Positions 35,131 through 44,038 of a stretch of 64,000 nucleotides of DNA are shown here, piece by piece. The translations under genes were made by a program, and so were the position numbers. The first letter of the stretch is position 1. Each line of letters begins with the position of its first letter. The notes under the pieces were generated by a model, which saw only the letters and a program-made list of their open reading frames with translations, did not search any database and was not told the DNA's origin. This DNA comes from Haloplanus litoreus (lineage in GTDB: Archaea; Halobacteriota; Halobacteria; Halobacteriales; Haloferacaceae), in the NCBI RefSeq assembly GCF_042677945.1, contig NZ_JBHUDN010000003.1; one strand, written 5' to 3'.

Positions 35131-35775
35131 TCAGGCGCTCTCGAACTCTTCGCCGTAGTCGCCGCCGTAGCGGACGAAGAAGTAAGCGAGGGCGAGAACC
35201 GAGAGCAGTCCGGTCGTCAGCGCCACCGCGAGGGCTTTCGCGCTGTCCGGAACGGCGGGAGCGCCGCCGCCGCCACCGCCACCGCCACCGCCGCCACCAC
35301 CACCGCCGTCACCGCCGCCGGAGTCCGGCATCGAGCCGACGACGAGGACGCCTTTCATGCCGAGGGCGCGGTGTGGCTGGCAGAAGTACTTGATCGTGCC
35401 TTCGGAGTCGAAGGTCTGTTCGAACGTGAACCCGGCGTCGGCGGTGAGTTCACTCTCGAAGTCGGCGCCCTCCTCGGCGACGACGTTGTGCTGGCCGCCC
35501 TCGCCGTTCCACTCCCAGACGACGGTGGTCCCGGGATCGATCTGGACCGCCGGGGGACCGAACGCGAAGGCGCCGCCGTTGCCCTGGGCACCGACCGTGA
35601 TCGTCACCTCGTCCTGTCCGGTCGCGTCGGCCACCTCGCTGTAGTTGCCTACGTCGCTCATCCACCCGTCGAACGACGCCTGCGCCGTCGCGGTTCCTGC
35701 GGCGGCCGCCGTCGCCGCGGCACCCGCGACAGCAGTCAGAAATCCGCGCCGCGAGGCGGAACGATGACTTCCCAT
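35131..35775 (-). CDS. Halocyanin (type I blue-copper protein)
   Basis: This 214-residue protein has a Tat signal (SRRGFLTAVAGAAATAAAA) and one cupredoxin domain. The copper ligands are His96 (GGQHNVV), Cys132, His135 and Met140 (FCQPHRALGM). A poly-Gly linker of about 20 residues follows, then a C-terminal membrane helix (LAVALTTGLLSVLALAYFFV). It is therefore exported and membrane-anchored at its C-terminus, unlike lipobox halocyanins. It carries electrons on the outer face of the membrane. The ATG at 35775 gives the normal signal start. Confidence 0.9.
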   Translation of the reverse strand: MGSHRSASRRGFLTAVAGAAATAAAAGTATAQASFDGWMSDVGNYSEVADATGQDEVTITVGAQGNGGAFAFGPPAVQIDPGTTVVWEWNGEGGQHNVVAEEGADFESELTADAGFTFEQTFDSEGTIKYFCQPHRALGMKGVLVVGSMPDSGGGDGGGGGGGGGGGGGGGAPAVPDSAKALAVALTTGLLSVLALAYFFVRYGGDYGEEFESA

Positions 35776-35899
35776 ACCGGGGGTAGCGGGCCATCCTACG
35801 AAAACCTGACTATCCCGCTCGGCGCCGCGGTTCCCAATCGTTCCCAGCGACGAGGAGCGGACCCCTACGCTTACGGTGTCCTCGCACGGAATCCCTGCT

Positions 35900-36328
35900 A
35901 TGACGAAACGACTGCTCGTCCCCATCGACGGATCGGACCCCGCAGACGCTGCGCTCTCCTTCGCCCTCGAGGAGTATCCCGACGCCGACATCACGCTCCT
36001 CTCGGTGATCGACCCGACGGACGTGGGCTACGGATCGATCGAAGCGGCGCCGAGTACCTTCGAACACCTGCAGGAGACGGCCAAAGACCGGACCGAACAG
36101 GTCCTCGAAGACGCGAAGGCGAGAGCCGAGGAGGCGGGAGTCGAGGTGTCGACCGAGACGGTGATCGGGATGCCGTCACGAGCCATCGTAGAGTGGGCAG
36201 AGAACAACGACGTCGACGGCATCGTCATCGGAAGCCACGGTCGAGAAGGCGTCACGCGCGTCCTACTGGGGAGCGTCGCCGAGACGGTGGTCCGTCGGTC
36301 GCCGGTCCCGGTGACGGTCGTTCGGTAA
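35900..36328 (+). CDS. Universal stress protein (single domain)
   Basis: This 142-residue UspA-like protein begins MTKRLLVPIDGSDPADAALS. It has the nucleotide motif IVIGSHGREGVTRVLLGSVA and ends VPVTVVR. It is transcribed divergently from halocyanin. The ATG at 35900 matches the family start; an in-frame start eight codons earlier is less likely. Confidence 0.9.
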   Translation: MTKRLLVPIDGSDPADAALSFALEEYPDADITLLSVIDPTDVGYGSIEAAPSTFEHLQETAKDRTEQVLEDAKARAEEAGVEVSTETVIGMPSRAIVEWAENNDVDGIVIGSHGREGVTRVLLGSVAETVVRRSPVPVTVVR

Positions 36329-36928
36329 CTACCCTTCGGTCGAATCCACCGGGCCACCGCTCGGAAGTTCCCTGAACGCGACGGTGAAGTCGCTGTCGTC
36401 GAAGTTCTCGACGGCGGAGTCGAGTTCGCGCTCGATAGCGTCGAGTTGGCTGACGAGTTTCTGGTACTCCTCGCTCTCGTCGAGTTCGTGGGGCGTCTTC
36501 GCCGCCTCCAGTGTCACCTTCTTCTCGACGAGCTGAAATTTCCGCTGGAGCTGGTCGTCGTAGGAACTCCGCGTGATCATCCGCTCGACGGCCTCCATGA
36601 GTTCCGGTTGATCGACGGGTTTCACTAGGTAGTCGTCGATCTCCATGTCGACGATTTCGAACCCCGGATCGACCGCCGTCACCATGACGATACGAACGTC
36701 CCAATCCTCCTCGCTGATGGCGTCGACGACGGCATCACCCGAAAGTCCGGGCATCCGCCGGTCGAGCAACATCACGTCGACGTCCTCGTCGAGCATCTCC
36801 AGTGCCTCGTTGCCGTCGTAGGCGGTCCGGGCTTCGGCGAACTCGTCTATCCAGTACGCGTACAGGTCCGCGAGGGACTGCTCGTCGTCTACGATGAGTA
36901 CCGTCGCGTCCGAGAGTGAAGTGGTCAT
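36329..36928 (-). CDS. Response regulator with C-terminal HalX domain
   Basis: This 199-residue protein has a CheY-like receiver: acidic pair Asp14/Asp15 in VLIVDDEQSLADL, phospho-acceptor Asp56 in VMLLDRRMPGLSGD and Lys103 in YLVKPVDQPEL. A HalX coiled domain follows (ITRSSYDDQLQRKFQLVEKK to AIERELDSAVENF). HalX regulators are haloarchaeal and have no known DNA-binding domain. The ATG at 36928 starts the normal MTTSLSDATVLIVDD. A motility-type palindrome and a TATA-like box lie about 200 bp upstream, giving a long leader. Confidence 0.88.
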   Translation of the reverse strand: MTTSLSDATVLIVDDEQSLADLYAYWIDEFAEARTAYDGNEALEMLDEDVDVMLLDRRMPGLSGDAVVDAISEEDWDVRIVMVTAVDPGFEIVDMEIDDYLVKPVDQPELMEAVERMITRSSYDDQLQRKFQLVEKKVTLEAAKTPHELDESEEYQKLVSQLDAIERELDSAVENFDDSDFTVAFRELPSGGPVDSTEG

Positions 36929-37143
36929 GTTCGTGCTCCTTGGTGGCAGGGACCACAGGGTCGACTGAGGGTCGCGTCGTAACGGACCGGCGTCGGGGCT
37001 CGTGGCTCCCATCCTCCCGCGCCGCGCGCCGCCCCGGCCGACGGGGCGGGGCGACACCCCGCAGGTGGCGCCGAACGGCCGCCTCGTGGGTGGGTCTCCA
37101 CCTGATCGATCCGGCTGTCCACATATGAATCTACTGGCCGAGT

Positions 37144-37157
37144 TATCGACGGTGATA
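37144..37157 (-). promoter_or_regulatory. Motility-type palindrome upstream of the HalX regulator
   Basis: On the minus strand this is TATCACCGTCGATA, with a TATA-like ATTCATATGT centred near 37126, 18 bp downstream. It resembles the sites before the archaellum and Che units. The gene start is about 200 bp away, so this copy is less certain. Confidence 0.35.
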
Positions 37158-37192
37158 CCATTTCGTCGGCGGCCGGGGACACCGCGCGACCG

Positions 37193-37627
37193 CTACGCAT
37201 CGACGACGGTCGGGCGGACCCAGATGACGAAATCACCATCGCGCTTGATGACACCCCTGACGGCCTCGTCTTCGTCGACGGGGGAGGACTCCACGTCGTC
37301 CTCGTCGACTTCGACGACCTGATCCACCTCGTCGACGATCCACCCGATGGACTTCCCGTCGGTCGTGCGTTCCTGATCGAATACGATGATCCGTTTGCGA
37401 TTCCCGTCCCCCGCGATGCCGAACACGACCTTCGGGTCGACGATAGTCGTCGTCTTTCCCCGGAGATCCATCACGCCCTCGACGTGGCGGGCCGAGTTGG
37501 GAATCACCGTGAGGTCGTTCACGTCGACGATTTCGGCGACGTGGGCGATGTCGACACAGTACGTCTCGGTCCCCAGTTCGAACTCCAGAAGCTGGACGGT
37601 CCGGGACCGAGCCGCCGCCTCACTCAT
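37193..37627 (-). CDS. cheW: Chemotaxis coupling protein CheW
   Basis: This 144-residue CheW scaffold couples transducers to CheA. Landmarks are VQLLEFELGTETYCVDIAHV, NSARHVEGVMDLRGKTTTIV and SIGWIVDEVDQVVEVDEDDV. The ATG at 37627 starts MSEAAARSRTVQ; an in-frame start 21 codons upstream looks non-coding. It diverges from cheB, and one palindrome (37725-37738) lies between the two promoters. Confidence 0.9.
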   Translation of the reverse strand: MSEAAARSRTVQLLEFELGTETYCVDIAHVAEIVDVNDLTVIPNSARHVEGVMDLRGKTTTIVDPKVVFGIAGDGNRKRIIVFDQERTTDGKSIGWIVDEVDQVVEVDEDDVESSPVDEDEAVRGVIKRDGDFVIWVRPTVVDA

Positions 37628-37724
37628 GCTTCGCCTCCGACCCAGCGCGACCGAGAGCTGTTTCCGCTGGTCCCTTTCATACCCACACAATCGGGAAATC
37701 GTCCATTAAGCGTACTGGTCAGAT

Positions 37725-37738
37725 TATCCCGGCTGATA
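37725..37738. promoter_or_regulatory. Motility palindrome shared by divergent cheW and cheB promoters
   Basis: TATCCCGGCTGATA lies midway between two TATA-like boxes: TATTTATTTC on the plus strand (centre about 37755, for cheB) and CTTAATG on the minus strand (centre about 37707, for cheW). The site is 17-18 bp from each, the same spacing as at the other motility promoters. Confidence 0.6.
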
Positions 37739-37787
37739 ACCGTGCCGGTGTATTTATTTCGCCGCTGTGGAAAGGTCCGGGCAACGA

Positions 37788-37877
37788 ATGATGGGACGAA
37801 GCCCCCCGGGACTCGCCGGGACGACCCTGCCACCGCTGGCGAACCGAGGACTCGGTGGGGGGGTCGGTCGGCGATGA
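37788..37877 (+). CDS. Short leader ORF overlapping the cheB start
   Basis: ATG-ATG at 37788 opens a 29-codon frame whose TGA (37875-37877) overlaps the cheB ATG as ATGA. It begins a few bases after the transcription start predicted from the TATA-like box, so it would be the first frame on the cheB mRNA. The product is Gly/Pro/Arg-rich and basic, unlike haloarchaeal proteins, so it may serve only to couple translation or may be chance. Confidence 0.3.
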   Translation: MMGRSPPGLAGTTLPPLANRGLGGGVGRR

Positions 37878-38950
37878 GTGGAGCACGGCCGAAGGCGGTC
37901 GTCGTCGACGACTCCCACTTCATGCGGACGCTGCTGTCGGATATGCTCGAAGGCGGTGGGGTGACGGTCGTCGACACCGCCGCGAACGGTGCCGAGGCCG
38001 TGACCGCCGTGTGCGAGCACCGACCGGACGTGGTGACGATGGACCTCCAGATGCCCGAGGTGGACGGACTCGAGGCCGTCGAGCGGATCATGGCCGACTG
38101 TCCGACGCCCATACTCATGCTGAGCGCCCACACGGCCGACGGCGCCGACGTGACGTTCGAGGCCCTGGAGAAGGGTGCGGTCGACTTCTTCACCAAACCC
38201 GGCGGCGAGGTGAGCACCCGGATGTCGAGCAAGGAAGACCAACTCGTCCGCAAGGTGAAAGCCGTCGCCGAGGCCGACGTGAGCGGCAACTCTGCGACGT
38301 CCACCGGGCGGACCGCCGACCGCTCGACCGGAGGCGTCGCGTCGGAGGGTGGGGAGTATCGGGACGGGGCGACGGTGGTCGTCGCGTCCTCGACGGGTGG
38401 CCCAACCGTCGTCGAGAGCGTCGTCTCCAGTCTCCCTCGGGACGCCGACCTACGGGTGCTGGTCGTCCAGCACATGCCGGACGCGTTCACCTCGCGGTTC
38501 GCGGACCGTCTCGACGCCGCGAGCGAGTACGACGTCGTGGAAGCCAGCGGCGGCGACCGTATCGGAGGCGGCGAAGTGCTCGTCGCGCCGGGCGGCAACC
38601 ACCTCGTCGTCGCGGGGGCCGGCGGCGGCCGTCTCCGCACCAAGCTCAACGAGGACCCCCCGGAACACGGCGTTCGCCCCGCCGCCGACGTGACGATGCG
38701 ATCCGCGGCGGAGACGGTCGACGGCCCGCTGGTGGGTGTCGTCCTCACGGGGATGGGCGCCGACGGTGCCGACGGGATCGCGGCGATCCACGACGCCGGC
38801 GGCCACGTCCTCGCACAGGACGAGTCGTCGTCGGCCGTCTTCGGTATGCCCAAGCGAGCGATCGAGACGGGCTGTGTCGACGAGGTGTTGCCCGCCGGCG
38901 ACATCCCCGGCGGCGTCCTCGAAGCGATCAAACTGGAGGTTAATGCATGA
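37874..38950 (+). CDS. cheB: Chemotaxis glutamate methylesterase CheB
   Basis: This 358-residue protein has an N-terminal receiver domain (Asp12/Asp13, Asp57 in VTMDLQMPEVDGLE, Lys108 in FFTKPGGEV) and a low-complexity linker (about 135-160). The C-terminal methylesterase has catalytic Ser in ASSTGGPTVVESVV (about 172), His200 in VVQHMPDAFT and the Asp of VLTGMGADGADGIAAI. It demethylates and deamidates transducers during adaptation. Its stop overlaps the cheA start (ATGA). Confidence 0.93.
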   Translation: MSGARPKAVVVDDSHFMRTLLSDMLEGGGVTVVDTAANGAEAVTAVCEHRPDVVTMDLQMPEVDGLEAVERIMADCPTPILMLSAHTADGADVTFEALEKGAVDFFTKPGGEVSTRMSSKEDQLVRKVKAVAEADVSGNSATSTGRTADRSTGGVASEGGEYRDGATVVVASSTGGPTVVESVVSSLPRDADLRVLVVQHMPDAFTSRFADRLDAASEYDVVEASGGDRIGGGEVLVAPGGNHLVVAGAGGGRLRTKLNEDPPEHGVRPAADVTMRSAAETVDGPLVGVVLTGMGADGADGIAAIHDAGGHVLAQDESSSAVFGMPKRAIETGCVDEVLPAGDIPGGVLEAIKLEVNA

Positions 38951-40923
38951 CTGAAGAGTACGTCCAGGCGTTCGTCCACGAGAGCGAAGAGCAGTTGACC
39001 GATCTGAACAACTCGCTGCTGGCCCTGGAGTCCGACCCGGACGACCGTGAGGCGATGGACGACATCTTCCGGACCGCACACACCCTGAAGGGGAACTTCG
39101 GTGCGATGGGGTACGACGACGCCAGCGACCTCTCCCACGCCATCGAGGACCTCCTCGACGAGCTCCGCGAGGGCGAGATGGCGGTGACGCCCGAGGTGAT
39201 GGACCTGGTCTTCGCCGGCGTCGACCGCCTGGAAGTCGCCGTCGAGTCCATCGACGAGGACGGCACCGTCGACGTGGAGACGGCGGACCTGGAAGACGAC
39301 ATCCGGACCGTCATCGAGGACGGAGCGGCCGGCGCCGACATCGACGAGCCGGGCGACGGCGGCGGGGACGCGACCGCCGACGCGTCCGAAGACGGTCAGG
39401 TCGACACCTTCGAGGTGGCCGTCGAAGTCGGGGAGTCGGAGATGCAGGGTGTCGACGGGATGCTCGTCCTCGAAGCAGTCCGCGAGGGGGCGGATCTGGT
39501 GTCCGCCACGCCCGACCCCGAGGCCATCGAGGACGGCGAGTACGACGACGGCTTCGACCTCGTCGTCGGATCGACGACGGCCGACGAACTCCGGACGACG
39601 CTGGATCGGGTCTCGGCCATCGACGACGCCGACATCACACAGGCCGGAACGGACGGCTCCGCGGACGAGACGGATGGCCCCGACGGGACGGCCACGGACG
39701 ACGCGGGCGACGACGACGGGGGCGAAACCGGAGACGACGAGGCGTCGACCGACGGACCGAGCGGCGGTAGCAGCAGCAGTTCGTCCCGCGAGATCAGCTC
39801 CGTACGGGTCGACGTGGACCAACTCGACGACCTGCACGGGTTGGTCGAGCAGCTCGTCACCAGTCGAATCAAACTCCGCCGGGCCGTCGACGACGACAAC
39901 GTCGACAGCGCGACCGACACGCTCGGCGAACTCGACAAGATCACCGGCAACCTCCAGAACACGGTGATGGACATGCGGCTGATCCCGATGCGGAAGGTGA
40001 TCAGCAAGTTCCCGCGACTGGTCCGCGACCTGGCCCGCGATCAGGAGAAAGACGTCGACTTCCGGATGGAGGGACAGGACATCGAACTCGACCGCACCAT
40101 CCTCACGGAGATCAGCGACCCGCTGATGCACATCCTCCGAAACGCGGTCGACCACGGGATCGAACCCCCCGAAGAGCGGGAGGCGGCCGGCAAGGACCGG
40201 GAGGGGACCATCGAACTCCGGGCGAGTCGGGAGCGCGACCACGTCACCGTCACCGTCGAGGACGACGGCCGCGGGCTCGACGTAGACGAACTCCGACGGA
40301 AGGCGGTGGAGAAGGGTGTCCGGTCCGAGGCCGAACTCGAATCCATGGAGGACTCGGAGGTGTACGATCTGGTCTTCCACCCCGGCTTCTCCACCGCCGA
40401 CGAGGTGACCGACGTGAGCGGCCGCGGCGTCGGGATGGACGTCGTCCACAGCACGGTGAAACAGCTCGACGGCTCCGTGAACGTCGAGAGCGAGTACGGC
40501 GAGGGGACGACGGTCACCCTGCGACTCCCGGTGACCGTCGCCATCGTCAAGGTTCTGTTCGTCGAGGTGGGCGAGGAGGAGTACGGCATCCCCATCAAGA
40601 ACATCGACGAGGTGAGCCGCATTCCGGAGGTCAAGACGATCAACGAGGAGCCGATGATCGAACACGACGACGACATCTACCCGGTGGTCGACCTGGCGGA
40701 CGAACTGGACGTCCCGGGCGAGACGACCAACGGACACGGCATGTTGCTCCGCATCCGAAAGTCCGAACGCCGTGCCGCGCTTCGCTGTGACGCCGTGAAC
40801 AAACAGGAGGAGGTGGTCGTCAAGCCACTCGAGGGAGTCCTCAGCGGGATTCCGGGACTCAGCGGGACGGCGGTCCTCGGCGACGGCAACATCGTGCCCA
40901 TCCTCGACGTGGTGACGCTGTGA
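38947..40923 (+). CDS. cheA: Chemotaxis histidine kinase CheA
   Basis: This 658-residue kinase has the P1 HPt domain with phospho-His45 in FRTAHTLKGNFGAMGYDD and a CheY-binding P2-like segment (about 155-235). An acidic linker (EGDDEA/SSSSS region) follows, then the dimerisation helices LHGLVEQLVTSRIKLRRAV. The HATPase domain has DPLMHILRNAVDHGIEPPEE, DDGRGLDVD and GRGVGMDVVHSTVKQL. A C-terminal CheW-like P5 domain ends the protein. It phosphorylates CheY and CheB. The start overlaps cheB, and cheR follows within 15 bp. Confidence 0.94.
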   Translation: MTEEYVQAFVHESEEQLTDLNNSLLALESDPDDREAMDDIFRTAHTLKGNFGAMGYDDASDLSHAIEDLLDELREGEMAVTPEVMDLVFAGVDRLEVAVESIDEDGTVDVETADLEDDIRTVIEDGAAGADIDEPGDGGGDATADASEDGQVDTFEVAVEVGESEMQGVDGMLVLEAVREGADLVSATPDPEAIEDGEYDDGFDLVVGSTTADELRTTLDRVSAIDDADITQAGTDGSADETDGPDGTATDDAGDDDGGETGDDEASTDGPSGGSSSSSSREISSVRVDVDQLDDLHGLVEQLVTSRIKLRRAVDDDNVDSATDTLGELDKITGNLQNTVMDMRLIPMRKVISKFPRLVRDLARDQEKDVDFRMEGQDIELDRTILTEISDPLMHILRNAVDHGIEPPEEREAAGKDREGTIELRASRERDHVTVTVEDDGRGLDVDELRRKAVEKGVRSEAELESMEDSEVYDLVFHPGFSTADEVTDVSGRGVGMDVVHSTVKQLDGSVNVESEYGEGTTVTLRLPVTVAIVKVLFVEVGEEEYGIPIKNIDEVSRIPEVKTINEEPMIEHDDDIYPVVDLADELDVPGETTNGHGMLLRIRKSERRAALRCDAVNKQEEVVVKPLEGVLSGIPGLSGTAVLGDGNIVPILDVVTL

Positions 40924-40936
40924 CTTGGAGTCAGCG

Positions 40937-41761
40937 ATGAGTCCGAACCCGACGGACGCCGACGAGAGCGAAGCCTTCGAGCGAGTGCTCACGCACCTGG
41001 AGCGGAATCTGGACTTCGAGTCCTCGTACTACAACGAGTCGTATCTGGACCGTCGCATCTCCGCACGGATGCGCCGCCGAGACGTCGACTCCTACGACGC
41101 GTACCTCGACCTCGTGCAGTCGGACCCCGAGGAGCCGACGGCGCTGCTCGACTCGCTGAGCATCAACGTGACCAGTTTCTACCGCAACCCCGAGGCGTGG
41201 GAGCCGATCCGTGAGGCCCTTCGCGAGGTGACGAGCGGTCGCGGCCGGGCGACAGTGTGGAGCGCACCCTGTTCCGACGGGCGGGAACCCTACTCCATCG
41301 CGATGCTCGCCCTCGACGACGACGAGGTGTCCACACGCCGGCTGGACATCCTGGGGACGGACATCAACGCGGACGTGCTGGACCGCGCCCGCGAGGGCGT
41401 CTACCGCACCACCAAGACCCGGGACGTGGCCGAGGAGCTGGAGCCACTCGACGACGCCGCGTCCTACGTCGACCGTGACGACGATCAGTTCACCGTCCGC
41501 GATTCCGTGAAAGACCTCGTCACCTTCGAACAGCACGACCTGATCGCCGACGAACCGAAGCGGGACGTCGACCTCGTGCTCTGTCGAAACCTGCTCATCT
41601 ACATCAACACGGAGTCGAAACGTGCCGTCGTCGACACGGTGCTCTCCTCGCTTCGTGACGGCGGATATCTCGTCATCGGGATGACGGAGACGCTGCCACG
41701 GGAGAGCCGCTCGAAGGTGGAGACGGTGGACAAACGACGGCGGGTGTACCGACGGACCTGA
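40937..41761 (+). CDS. cheR: Chemotaxis protein methyltransferase CheR
   Basis: This 274-residue SAM-dependent methyltransferase has an N-terminal CheR helical domain (DRRISARMRRRDVDSYDAYL, INVTSFYRNPEAWEPI). The catalytic domain has VWSAPCSDGREPYSIAMLAL, ILGTDINADVLDRAREGVY and VDLVLCRNLLIYINTESKRA. The usual ACSTGEEPYS is here APCSDGREPYS, a mild variation. It methylates transducer glutamates, opposing CheB. The ATG at 40937 is preferred over one four codons upstream. Confidence 0.92.
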   Translation: MSPNPTDADESEAFERVLTHLERNLDFESSYYNESYLDRRISARMRRRDVDSYDAYLDLVQSDPEEPTALLDSLSINVTSFYRNPEAWEPIREALREVTSGRGRATVWSAPCSDGREPYSIAMLALDDDEVSTRRLDILGTDINADVLDRAREGVYRTTKTRDVAEELEPLDDAASYVDRDDDQFTVRDSVKDLVTFEQHDLIADEPKRDVDLVLCRNLLIYINTESKRAVVDTVLSSLRDGGYLVIGMTETLPRESRSKVETVDKRRRVYRRT

Positions 41762-41764
41762 TCC

Positions 41765-42982
41765 ATGTCCCTCTACCAGCTCGAGAAGGACGAGGATATC
41801 GACTCCCTACTCGATCACCTGAAGCTCAGCGACTCGCCGACGATCCGTACGCGGGCCGCCGAAATTCTGGGCGACGTCGTCGTCGACGAACCACAGGCCG
41901 TCGACGCACTGGTGAAGGCGGCACGGACGGACGGCCACGAGGACGTCCGCGGCGCCGCAATCGACGCGCTCGACGCCATCGGCGCCGACGCAATCGAGCG
42001 GCTGGTTGCCGAGATGGCGGGCGTCGACACCGAAGGCGGCGCCGACTGGGTGCGCGCCGAGGCGTTCGTCGAGACGCTGAACGCCGACCGACCGGAGCTT
42101 CGAATGGCGGCCGCGAACGCGCTCCGGCGACTGGGTGATCCCGGCGCCCTCCCGGCACTGATCGACGTCCTCGACGACCCGGAGCCACGCGTTCGGGCAC
42201 GGGCTGCCCGAGCCTGCGGCGCCATCGGCGACGAACGGGCCGCGAACGCGCTGGCCGCTCGCCTCGACGACCCGGCGAGTCGGGTGCGCCGCGAGGCGGC
42301 CGACGCCCTGGCGAGCATCGGGACCGACCGGGCGCTCACGCCCCTCATCGGCGCGGTCACCGACGACAACGACGAGGTGCGATACGCGGCAGTCATGGCG
42401 CTCGGCGGGTACCAGGGGCCGGAAGCCATCGACCCCCTGATCGCCGCCCTGGACGACGAAAGCGACGTGGTGCGCCGGGCAGCCGTCTTCTCCATCATCG
42501 AACTACTGGCGGCGGCACCCACCGAGCAGAGCCACCGCATCCGCGACACCGTCGTCGATCGGTTGGAGTCCGCCGACCGGAGTGTCGTCGATCCACTGGT
42601 CGAACTGCTCGCGGAGAGCAACCAGCCACGCGAGCGACGGAACGCGGCGTGGCTGCTCGGACGGGTCGCGGGCGAGGAAGGCCGGGCTGACGCCGTCGAC
42701 GCGCTGGTGGACGCCCTCGATGCCGACGACGGCACGACGGCCCAGTTCGCCGCGACGAGCCTCGTCGAACTCGGCGGTGCGGCCGTCGAGGACGCGCTCC
42801 TCGACCTTCTGGAGGACGCCGAACGGTCCGACGCGGCCCGCTCGAAGGCCGTGTTCGTCCTCGGGAAGGTCGGCGGGGAGCGCGCCCGCGAGGAACTGGA
42901 GACGCTGCTCGACCGGACCAACGACGAAGCGGTCCGCAAGCAGGCTTTCTCCGCGCTGTCCAAACTCGGAGGGCGACGCTGA
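41765..42982 (+). CDS. HEAT-repeat chemotaxis-linked protein (OE2401F-like)
   Basis: This 405-residue acidic protein is built almost wholly from HEAT/PBS-lyase-type repeats of about 31 residues. Examples are ALPALIDVLDDPEPRVRARA, ALAARLDDPASRVRREAADA and AIDPLIAALDDESDVVRRAA. It lies between cheR and cheF1 with 3 bp before it and no gap after it. In Halobacterium salinarum a HEAT-repeat protein at the same place was reported to interact with the Che/archaellum proteins. It probably acts as a binding scaffold. Confidence 0.85.
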   Translation: MSLYQLEKDEDIDSLLDHLKLSDSPTIRTRAAEILGDVVVDEPQAVDALVKAARTDGHEDVRGAAIDALDAIGADAIERLVAEMAGVDTEGGADWVRAEAFVETLNADRPELRMAAANALRRLGDPGALPALIDVLDDPEPRVRARAARACGAIGDERAANALAARLDDPASRVRREAADALASIGTDRALTPLIGAVTDDNDEVRYAAVMALGGYQGPEAIDPLIAALDDESDVVRRAAVFSIIELLAAAPTEQSHRIRDTVVDRLESADRSVVDPLVELLAESNQPRERRNAAWLLGRVAGEEGRADAVDALVDALDADDGTTAQFAATSLVELGGAAVEDALLDLLEDAERSDAARSKAVFVLGKVGGERAREELETLLDRTNDEAVRKQAFSALSKLGGRR

Positions 42983-43849
42983 ATGAGCGAGGGCGAGCGA
43001 AAGATCACCGACACCCGCGGGAAGTTCGCGCTGGTCGTCAAGGACGGCCGAGAGCTGAACGACGCGGAGTGGACCGGCGGCCGCATTCTCCTCTCGAACA
43101 AACGGCTGATCCTGGCGGGGTCGAACGGGAAACGGACGGTCCCGCTGAAGCGGATTCGGAGTCTGGAGGGTCGGACGGACGTAAACCAGCTCGTCGCGAA
43201 GGTATCGGGCTACGTCAGTCTGCAACTCAGCACCGGCGACGTGATGCTCGTCTCCGCCGAGGACCCGGAGTCGTTCGAGCGGATGCTCTACCGAGCGCTG
43301 CTCGACCGGAAGGTCATCCTCGCGCGCCACCCCGCCGTCGAGGGCGGTGTGGTCACGGACGCCGAGTGGGAGAAGGCTCGCCTGAAAATCGAGGAAGGCG
43401 CCGTCGACATCGCCATCGCCGACGGCTCGTTCGTCGAAATCGATCTCGACGATATCGGGTCGATGGAGGCGAACGAGCGGTCGGTCAAAGACGAAAAGCG
43501 CCGCGTGCTGGAGGTCGAACACAGCCAGGAGGGGACGAGCGTCCAGACGTACATCTCCGGGTCGACGCGGCGGTCCGCGATCCTCGAGAGCCTGCTCCGA
43601 AAAGGCGAGAGCCGCAGCGAAATCGGCGTCGACCTCACCGAGAAACAGAACGAGGTGTTGATGGCGCTGTACTCGGGGGTCTCGCCCTTCGAGATTCCCG
43701 ACTTCCTCGGGATGGACGTCGACGAAGTGGAGGAGGTGTTCGACCGCCTGATCGAACTCGAAGTGATCGAGGAGATTCGAACCCGCCGGGAGGTGGCCCT
43801 CAACGCCCGTGGCCGCAACATCGCCAGCGAAGCGATGAACGACCAGTGA
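42983..43849 (+). CDS. cheF1: Archaeal chemotaxis adaptor CheF1
   Basis: This 288-residue DUF439/CheF_arch protein starts MSEGERKITDTRGKFALVVK. Its PH-like first half has GGRILLSNKRLILAGSNGKR and its C-terminal half is a winged-helix-like domain (EKQNEVLMALYSGVSPFEIP, DFLGMDVDEVEEVFDRLIEL). CheF links phospho-CheY to the archaellum motor in archaea. It follows the HEAT-repeat gene without a gap and ends this operon. Confidence 0.9.
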   Translation: MSEGERKITDTRGKFALVVKDGRELNDAEWTGGRILLSNKRLILAGSNGKRTVPLKRIRSLEGRTDVNQLVAKVSGYVSLQLSTGDVMLVSAEDPESFERMLYRALLDRKVILARHPAVEGGVVTDAEWEKARLKIEEGAVDIAIADGSFVEIDLDDIGSMEANERSVKDEKRRVLEVEHSQEGTSVQTYISGSTRRSAILESLLRKGESRSEIGVDLTEKQNEVLMALYSGVSPFEIPDFLGMDVDEVEEVFDRLIELEVIEEIRTRREVALNARGRNIASEAMNDQ

Positions 43850-44038
43850 CGGCTCGGCCGTCAGTCCGGCGGCACGGACACGGGGGTGACCGCCCGTCGG
43901 ACGCCCGGGCCGTGAACTCGCAGTGGCGGCACCGCCAGCGAGAGACCGCCTACGGGAGAGGGTGCGACCGTCGGAGTCCGATCGCACCGTTTCGTCGCAC
44001 GGAACGAGAACGGTCGATACCTTACCGCCCCCGCGACG

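Noticed and set aside
35260..35320. GCC/ACC triplet run near halocyanin as a possible regulatory repeat
   Set aside because: It encodes the poly-glycine linker between the copper domain and the membrane anchor.
37624..40992. Very long open frame (over 1100 codons) on the minus strand opposite cheB and cheA
   Set aside because: It is the shadow of two recognised genes in high-GC DNA; its product is unlike haloarchaeal proteins and contains no domain.
41815..43101. Ser/Arg-rich minus-strand frame opposite the HEAT-repeat gene
   Set aside because: Periodic only because the HEAT repeats on the other strand are periodic.
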